Positions 57,352 to 64,000 of a stretch of DNA of 64,000 nucleotides are shown in pieces. Position 1 is the stretch's first letter. Each line of letters starts with the position of its first letter. The notes beneath the pieces were generated by a model. It searched no databases and was not told the DNA's origin. It saw nothing but the letters and a program-made list of their open reading frames with translations. Location of the stretch: assembly GCA_009731375.1 (NCBI GenBank), contig BJOX01000162.1:407762-471761 (forward strand), in the 5' to 3' direction. This DNA is from Paulinella micropora (lineage: Eukaryota > Cercozoa > Imbricatea > Euglyphida). The translations under genes and the position numbers were made by a program.

Positions 57352-58119
57352 AGAAGAAGAGAAGAAGAAGGAGAAGAAGAAGAAGAAAAGAAGAAGAAGA
57401 AGAAAGAAGAAGAAAGAAGAAGAAAGAAGAAGAAAGAAGAAGAAAGAAGAAGAAAGAAGAAGAAAGAAGAAGAAAGAAGAAGAAAGAAGAAAGAAGAAGA
57501 AAGAAGAANNNNNNNNNNNNNNNNNNNNNNNNNNNNNNNNNNNNNNNNNNNNNNNNNNNNNAGAAGAAAGAAAGAAGAAGAAAGAAGAAAGAAGAAGAAA
57601 GAAGAAGAAAGAAGAAGAAAGGAGAAGAAAGGAGAAGAAAGAAGAAGAAAGAAGAAGAAAGAAGAAGAAAGGAGAAGAAAGGAGAAGAAAGAAGAAGAAA
57701 GGAGAAGAAAGGAGAAGAAAGAAGAAGAAAGAAGAAGAAAGAAGAAGAAAGAAGAAGAAAGAAGAAGAAAGAAGAAGAAAGAAGAAGAAGAAGAAGAAAG
57801 AAGAAGAAAGAAGAAGAAAGAAGAAGGAAGAAGAAGGAAGAAGAAGGAAGAAGAAGGAAGAAGAAGGAAGAAGAAGGAAGAAGAAGGAAGAAGAAGGAAG
57901 AAGAAGAAAGAAGAAGAAAGAAGAAGAAAGAAGAAGAAAGAAGAAGAAAGAAGAAGAAAGAAGAAGAAAGAAGAAGAAAGAAGAAGAAAGAAGAAGAAAG
58001 AAGAAGAAAGAAGAAGAAGAAAAGAAGATTAAGAAGATTAAGAAGACTAAGAAGATTAAGAAGACTAAGAAGATTAAGAAGATTAAGAAGATTAAGAAGA
58101 TTAAGAAGATTAAGAAGAT

Positions 58120-58150
<31 letters not shown>

Positions 58151-58515
58151 AAGAAGAAGAAGAAGAAGAAGAAGAAGAAGAAGAAGAAAGAAGAAAGAAA
58201 GAAAGAAGAAGAAGAAGAAGAAGAAGAAGAAGAAGAAGAAGAAGAAGAAGAAGAAGAAGAAGAAGAAGAAGAAGAGGAAGAGGAAGAGGAAGAGGAAGAG
58301 GAAGAGGAAGAGGAGGAGAAGAAGAAGAAGGAGAAAAAGAAGAAGAAGAAGAAGAAGAAGAAGAAGAAGAAGAAGAAGAAGAAGAAGAAACAGAAGAAGA
58401 AGAAACAGAAGAAGAAGAAACAGAAGAAGAAGAAGAAGAAGAAGAAGAAGAAGAAGAAGAAGAAGAAGAAGAAGAAGAAGAAGAAGAAGAAGAAGAAGAA
58501 GAAGAAGAAGAAGAT
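55902..58515. repeat. (TATG)n then ~2.2 kb of (GAA)n-derived repeats
   Basis: TATG 55930-56290. From 56325 GAAGAA, GAAGAAA, GAAGGA and AAGATT units, with gaps 56473-56672, 56937-56946 and 57509-57561. AAGATT(AAG) blocks at 57105-57160 and 58025-58125 end two similar ~900-base compound blocks, so the array has a higher-order repeat. Long ORFs on both strands are repeat artefacts. Confidence 0.9.
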
Positions 58516-58622
58516 ATGCATATTCACCTGTTCTGCTGCTTGTTCTTCGCTTTACAATACATACATACGATACAATACATACATAGATGCATATATACAT
58601 ACATACATACAAACATACACAT
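58516..58622 (-). repeat. Donor-side copy of exon J
   Basis: ATTCACCTGTTCTGCTGCTT + GTTCTTCGC (plus strand) equals the end of exon J with CAG|GTGAAT, then CATA. Confidence 0.75.
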
Positions 58623-58765
58623 AAAGCATTCACTGCCAATTACCTAGGTAGTTACCCTTGTTGTGGTTAGCTTCCCGGGGAAATTCCGAAATTCAGGGAA
58701 TTTCTCCGGGAAGCCAACCACATCAAAGGTAATTACCTAGGTAATTGGCGGTGAATGCTTTTATG
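58623..58765. mobile_element. Foldback element, ~143 bp
   Basis: AAAGCATTCACTGCCAATTA/CCTAGGTA arms pair with TAATTGGCGGTGAATGCTTT. The inner part ATTCCGAAATTCAGGGAATT is also palindromic. Lies between the two copies of the exon J end. Confidence 0.75.
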
Positions 58766-58775
58766 TGATATTCAC

Positions 58776-58803
58776 CTGCTCTGCTGCTTGCTCTTCGCTT
58801 GCG
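58776..58803 (-). CDS. Candidate microexon J of gene 3
   Basis: TTTCTACCGTTTGGCAG | 28 bases | GTGAAT: one base plus nine codons reading ASEEQAAEQ, ending in phase 0 as exon G needs. Good acceptor and donor, but so short that sense is weak. The entry phase does not fit exon H directly. Confidence 0.35.
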
Positions 58804-59521
58804 CTGCCAAACGGTAGAAATAACTTGTCTGTATCTATGTATGTATTAATGTATGTATGTATGTATGTATGTATGTATGTACGCATGTATGTATGTATTG
58901 CATTGTATGTGTTGCATTGTATGTATTGTATTGTATGTATTGTATTGTATGTATTGCATTGTATGTATTGTATTGTATGTTTTGTATGTATGTATGTATG
59001 TATGTATGTATGTATGTATGTTTGCATGTATGTTATGTATGTATGTATGTATGTACATGTATCTACATGTATGCATGTATGAATGCATGCATATATATAG
59101 TCCGCGCATCTGTTTGAGAAATACCGTGTTAGCCAAACGATGGCGACAGAGGGAAATGGAAGTAGTAGGAGAGATGAAAACACATGTATTGTATTGTATT
59201 GTATTGTATTGTATTGTATTGTATTGTATTGTATTGTATTGCATTGTATTGTATTGTATTGTATTGTATTGTATTGCATCGTATTGCATTGTAACTGTAT
59301 TGTACTGTACTGTATTGTACTGCATTGTATTGTATTGTATTGTATTGTATTGTATTGTATTGTATTGTGTTGTATTGTAATTGCATCATATTGTATTGTA
59401 TTGTATTGTATTGTATTGTATTGTATTAGCGAGGAGAAAGTGGCAGTTATCATAAGAAAAAAGAGGAAATAGTTGAACATTAAGAGGCGGTTCATAAGAA
59501 AGCTACAATAAATATCAAGGA
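58804..59521. repeat. (TATG)n and (TATTG)n pentanucleotide
   Basis: TATG to 59065; unique 59095-59185 (plus strand ATG at 59141 reads MATEGNGSSRRDENT before the repeat); TATTG 59187-59428 with TGCAT and TACTG variants. Confidence 0.85.
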
Positions 59522-59770
59522 GGAAAAGGCAGTAGTGAGGAAAAGAAAGGCAGTAGTGAGGAAAAGAAAGGCAGTAGTGAGGAAAAGAAAGGCAGTAGTG
59601 AGGAAAAGAGAGGCAGTAGTGAGGACAAGAAAGGCAGTAGTAAGGAAAAGAAAGGCAGCAGTAAGGAAAAGAAAGGCAGCAGTAAGGAAAAGAAAGGCAG
59701 CAGTAAGGAAAAGAAAGGCAGTAGTGAGGAAAAGAAAGGCAGTAGTGAGGAAAAGAGAGGAGACCGGGTG
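59522..59770. repeat. 21-bp minisatellite
   Basis: About eleven units of GGCAGTAGTGAGGAAAAGAAA with GTAGTAAG and GCAGTAAG variants clustered in the middle. In frame on both strands. Confidence 0.9.
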
Positions 59771-59792
59771 CATTAAGATCGGAAGAACTTAC

Positions 59793-60049
59793 GAGTGACT
59801 TGCAAGTGGGAGTAGTAGTAGTAAGGTTAGGAGAAGTAGTAGCGATGTTGTGGGAGGCTATTCTTGAAGGAGAAGGAGGAAGAGGAGGAGGAGGAGGAGG
59901 AGGAGGAGGAGAAGAAGAAGAAGAAGAAGAAGAAGAAGAAGAAGAAGAAGAAGGTTTCTCCCGCAGAAAGCGAAAAGCAACAACAAAGTCGCGATGTTCT
60001 CTCAAATACTCCACTAACCGCTGAATTGTGTAGCCTTGTGTAGAAGTTT
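59793..60049 (-). CDS. Exon H of gene 3, RLVEYLREH segment plus Ser/Pro-rich part
   Basis: Reads TSTQGYTIQRLVEYLREHRD + FVVAFRFLREKP, an amphipathic helical stretch, then poly-Ser, poly-Pro and PSRIASHNIATTSPNLTTTT. It ends at a perfect donor CACTC|GTAAGT. The acceptor TATGGTAG at 60050 is weak. Three related upstream segments (60075-60125, 60200-60250, 60365-60410) repeat its first part; the last, ALQELVLYLRDQT with donor GTATGT, may be a paralogous exon. Function unknown. Confidence 0.5.
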
Positions 60050-60419
60050 CTACCATACATACACATATACATACATACAGCGGGTTGTTTTCTCTCGCGG
60101 AAGCCGGAAGGAGATGACGTTTCAAAATATGCATATACATGTATACATGTATACATACATACATACATACATACATACATACATACATACATACATACAT
60201 ACATAACATTCCACTAACTGCTGAAGCGTGTACCATATGGTCGAAGTTTCCAAATATACATATACATGTATACATGTATACATACGCACATACATACATA
60301 CATACATACATACACACATACATACATACATACATACATACATACATACGTACATACGTTTGGTCCCTCAAGTACAGTACTAACTCTTGTAGAGCAATGT
60401 TTGTATATATGTATGTGGA
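60050..60419 (-). repeat. Acceptor-side copies of exon H in (CATA)n
   Basis: 60190-60250 reads ETSTIWYTLQQLVEC, 60070-60125 ETSSPSGFRERKQPA (diverged after TSS), 60365-60410 ALQELVLYLRDQT followed by GTATGTACG. CATA tracts separate them. Confidence 0.6.
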
Positions 60420-60421
60420 AA

Positions 60422-60474
<53 letters not shown>

Positions 60475-60477
60475 GTC

Positions 60478-60537
<60 letters not shown>

Positions 60538-60603
60538 ATGTTTGGTTGACGTTTCCACATCCATATATACATACATTAGATAGATAGATAGATATATAGA
60601 CAA

Positions 60604-60654
<51 letters not shown>

Positions 60655-60655
60655 T
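60420..60655. repeat. (CTAT)n and (GATA)n
   Basis: CTAT 60423-60537, unique 35 bases, GATA to 60655. Confidence 0.9.
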
Positions 60656-61197
60656 ATGAAATATCGACTAATGTCAGAAAAAAGGAGCTTCTGATTTCGT
60701 CAACCAGGAAGTCTGTGGGTAAAGTATTAACCCGATGCAGCTAAGCCGTGATGTTTACACGGAAGGGACTGATACAGGCAATACCAAAGCTCCCTAGTAC
60801 CAGGCGGGGCCAGGGCTCGTTCCATAAGCGCCCCTTGCAGAACGAGCTCCCACCTCCATTACAGAGGGCCCAGTAAGCAGATGGAGTTTCGAGACTGTTC
60901 GACAGTCTAGTATAAACCGACAGAGCACTGTGGGTTTTATTCCGGGCTCAACAAGCGAGAAAGGGCACCCTGAGGGAACAGGATTGTGCTTCCCGTCGCT
61001 ATTTCGGCATGTGACTTATAGGCGTATGGCTAGGCACACATAAGGCACCCCACCACGGGCCCAGCACACCCACACCATCCCCTAATTCTCTGTCTGTCGA
61101 CAGATGGCACCCATTTCAAAAAATCAAGCCCAAGAGAGGGTCAGTGACACCTCAAGTGGCCTTGGTTCATTCCGTAGAGTAAGTGATAAGATCAACT
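60656..61197 (-). mobile_element. (TATC)n-tailed retroposon, copy 5, longest
   Basis: Extends 5' past the TTTCAAAAAA end of copy 2 into TCAAGCCCAAGAGAGGGTCA...AGTGATAAGATCAACTGA, then meets a second 3' end at 61198. Best estimate of the full unit, ~540 bases. Confidence 0.8.
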
Positions 61198-61240
61198 GAT
61201 GAAATATCGACTAATGTCAGAAAAAAGGAGCTTCTGATTA
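61198..61240 (-). mobile_element. (TATC)n-tailed retroposon, 3' fragment in tandem
   Basis: TGAAATATCGACTAATGTCA + AAAGGAGCTTCTGATT repeats the last 42 bases of the unit, head-to-tail with copy 5. Confidence 0.8.
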
Positions 61241-61338
<98 letters not shown>

Positions 61339-61558
61339 CCAGGCTGTAATGTGTCGAGGTATAGATACATACGTACATACATACGTACATACATACGTAC
61401 ATACATGCGGACATACATACGGACATACATACGGACATACATACGGACATACATACGGACATACATACGGACATACATACGGACATACATACGGACATAC
61501 ATACATACACATGTTTATATAAGTATTCAAATGGTCGTGTCAGTCACAGCAATCATGC

Positions 61559-61653
<95 letters not shown>

Positions 61654-61679
61654 ATATGTATATGTATATGTACATGTAC

Positions 61680-61731
<52 letters not shown>

Positions 61732-61833
61732 GTATGTATATGTATATGTATGTATATGTATATGTATATGTATCTGTATATGTATATGTATATGTATCTG
61801 TATCTGTATCTGTATCTGTATCTGTATACGAAC

Positions 61834-61919
<86 letters not shown>

Positions 61920-62083
61920 CTGTATGTCTATCTATATCTGTATCTACATGTATATGTATGTGTATATGTCAAATCTCTAGGCTGTAGTGTGTCGGGGTAT
62001 ACGTACACACGTACATACGTGCTTACATACACACATACGTACATACATATGTACATACATGCACATTTGCATGTGCCTATGAC

Positions 62084-62146
<63 letters not shown>

Positions 62147-62148
62147 GG
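61241..62148. repeat. (GATA), (CATACGGA), (GTATAT), (CTAT) tracts
   Basis: GATA to 61337, an octamer CATACATACGGA-type block 61370-61505, hexamer GTATAT 61558-61970 with GTATCT variants, CTAT 62085-62145. Confidence 0.9.
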
Positions 62149-62409
62149 TTTATACTAGACTGTCGACAGTCTCGAAACTCCATCTGCTTACTGGGTCCTC
62201 TGTAATGGAGGTGGGAGCTCGTTCTGCAAGGGGCGCTTATGGAACGAGCCCTGGCCCCGCCTGGTACTAGGGAGCTTTGGTATCGCCTGTATCAGTCCCT
62301 TCCGTGCAAACATCACGGCTTAGCTGGGCATCGGGTTAATACTTTACCCACAGACTTCCTTGGTTGACGAAATCAGAAGCTCCTTTTTTCTGACATTAGT
62401 CGATATCTC

Positions 62410-62412
<3 letters not shown>
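62149..62412 (+). mobile_element. (TATC)n-tailed retroposon, copy 6, plus orientation
   Basis: 5' truncated at TTTATACTAGACTG; ends CGATATCTCATC followed by (TATC)n to 62483. The only copy in this orientation. An AA present in other copies is missing, giving a perfect AGACTGTCGACAGTCT palindrome. Confidence 0.85.
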
Positions 62413-62483
<71 letters not shown>

Positions 62484-62550
62484 GCCAGTCACAAAGATCA
62501 ACAAGCACCAGATAAAACGATAGAAAGATACGTGTATTACTGACATATGC

Positions 62551-62949
62551 CACAGTAAAGCAATCCTGATGGTTTCCCAGAAACTTTACTGAATTTGGGT
62601 GATTTCCCGGAAACTCCCCGGAAAAATCACCCGAATTCCCAGGAAACTTTACTCAATTTGGGTTAACTCCCGGAAACTTCCCGGGAAATCGCCAAGTTCC
62701 CAGGAAACTTTACTGAATTTGGGTGATTTCCCGGGAAGACTTCCCGGGAAATCACCCGAATTCCCGATCAACTTTACTGAATTTGTGTTAACTCCCGGAA
62801 ACGTCACGGGAAATCGCCCGAGTTCCCAGGAAACTTTACTGAATTTGGGTGATTTCCCGGGAAGACTTCCCGGGAAATCACCCAATTCCCTAGAAACTTT
62901 ACTGAATTCGGGTGATTCTCCGGAAACTTCCCGGATTTGCTTTACTGTG
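62551..62949. mobile_element. Terminal-inverted-repeat element filled with a palindromic ~63-bp tandem repeat
   Basis: Ends CACAGTAAAGCAA and TTGCTTTACTGTG are exact inverted repeats. Between them lie about six units of GGAAACTTTACTGAATTTGG + GTGATTTCCCGGGAAG, each itself near-palindromic about CCCGGGAAGACTTCCCGGG. Alternate units carry GTTAACTCCCGGAAA. No ORF. Confidence 0.75.
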
Positions 62950-63142
62950 TATATACCTAAGCCAGTTGATGTATTAATCACAGCCATCAGCAAGTCGCCG
63001 GGTTGTAACGTGTCGGGATCTAGTGGTTCCTAACGGATAAGCAGATAGGCAAGTAGATACATAGGTAGGTAAGGGTGTCAATGGATAAGAAAGGTTGGTA
63101 AGTGTAAGTAGGTAGGTAGGTAGATGGATAGAAAGAAAACTT

Positions 63143-63217
<75 letters not shown>

Positions 63218-63260
63218 GTGGATGGATGGATAGATAGGTGGATGGATGGATGGATGGATG

Positions 63261-63347
<87 letters not shown>

Positions 63348-63452
63348 GGATGGATGGATGGATGGATGGATGGATGGATGGATAGATAGATAGATAGATA
63401 GATAGANNNNNNNNNNAATGGATGGATGGACAGATAGATAGATAGATATATA
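62950..63452. repeat. Unique patch and (GATA/GATG)n
   Basis: Unique to 63050, TAGG/GATA/GATG to 63450 with a 10-N gap at 63407-63416. Confidence 0.85.
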
Positions 63453-63657
63453 GATGAAATATCGACTAATGTCAGAAAAAAGGAGCTTCTGATTTCGTCA
63501 ACCAGGAAGTCTGTGGGTAAAGTATTAACCCGATGCCCAGCTAAGCCGTGATGTTTGCACGGAAGGGACTGATACAGGCAATACCAAAGCTCCCTAGTAC
63601 CAGGCGGGGCCAGGGCTCGTTCCATAAAGCGCCCCTTGCAGAACGAGCTCCCACCTC
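63453..63657 (-). mobile_element. (TATC)n-tailed retroposon, copy 7, cut by a gap
   Basis: Same 3' end variant as copy 3 (ATATTTCATC; AACCAGGAAG; CCATAAAGCG). Runs into Ns 63658-64000. Confidence 0.85.
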
Positions 63658-64000
63658 NNNNNNNNNNNNNNNNNNNNNNNNNNNNNNNNNNNNNNNNNNN
63701 NNNNNNNNNNNNNNNNNNNNNNNNNNNNNNNNNNNNNNNNNNNNNNNNNNNNNNNNNNNNNNNNNNNNNNNNNNNNNNNNNNNNNNNNNNNNNNNNNNNN
63801 NNNNNNNNNNNNNNNNNNNNNNNNNNNNNNNNNNNNNNNNNNNNNNNNNNNNNNNNNNNNNNNNNNNNNNNNNNNNNNNNNNNNNNNNNNNNNNNNNNNN
63901 NNNNNNNNNNNNNNNNNNNNNNNNNNNNNNNNNNNNNNNNNNNNNNNNNNNNNNNNNNNNNNNNNNNNNNNNNNNNNNNNNNNNNNNNNNNNNNNNNNNN

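Noticed and set aside
53671-58527. 500-850-residue ORFs in the GAA/GAAAA arrays
   Set aside because: Purine-repeat artefacts with Ns inside; only the unique parts at 54677-55158 were kept.

Overview
The window is eukaryotic nuclear DNA. It has GT-AG spliceosomal introns, a Ty3/gypsy-type retroelement, tRNA-headed and tetranucleotide-tailed short retroposons, foldback elements, F-box and leucine-rich-repeat coding sequence, and an extreme density of di- to hexanucleotide microsatellites. The best guess is a large, repeat-bloated protist or algal genome; nothing here fixes the lineage. Seventeen runs of N interrupt the sequence (longest 24413-25114). Many abut homopolymers or microsatellites and look like assembly failures.

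Layout. 1-6211 (minus): a Ty3/gypsy-like element, with gag (3504-5969, its natural N-terminus displaced into another frame at 6092-6211), an in-frame UGA, then pol with protease-like, RT and RNase H regions (138-3503), broken by one in-frame TAG at 1281-1283. 7.0-8.0 kb: two retroposon 3' ends with A/GAAA/GA tails. 8.6-24.05 kb (minus): short coding-like exons scattered through kilobases of microsatellite, which I interpret as one intron-rich gene. 24.1-33.1 kb: microsatellites, foldback elements and inverted repeats. 33138-34995 (plus): the clearest gene, a two-exon F-box-like/LRR protein with about sixteen 25-residue repeats. 36.7-38.7 kb: GAA/GGA arrays. 38.7-44.24 kb (minus): exons with three related CxxCG...H zinc-finger-like modules and a Ser/Pro-rich C-terminal exon. 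44.9-47.6 kb: a compound hexanucleotide array. 48.0-49.7 kb: another minus-strand exon plus tRNA-derived retroposons. 50.6-52.9 kb: an exon (plus strand favoured) with flanking arrays. 54.7-60.4 kb (minus): exons of an F-box-like gene. Eight copies or fragments of one ~450-bp retroposon with a (TATC)n tail lie at 15.9, 18.4, 44.4, 50.1, 60.7, 61.2, 62.1 and 63.5 kb.

The main observation is a recurrent architecture that I do not know as a described phenomenon. A short exon is embedded in microsatellite introns. Partial copies of its acceptor-side half are repeated upstream, and partial copies of its donor-side half are repeated downstream. Each copy is separated from the next by a fresh microsatellite tract, and the tract often supplies the splice signal itself ((TCTA)n ending in CTAG as acceptor, (GTAT)n starting with GTATGT as donor). 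I see this at about a dozen exons on both strands. Most neighbouring exon pairs also have compatible reading phases. All exon calls outside the LRR gene and the retroelement are inferences from codon sense and splice motifs and need RNA evidence.
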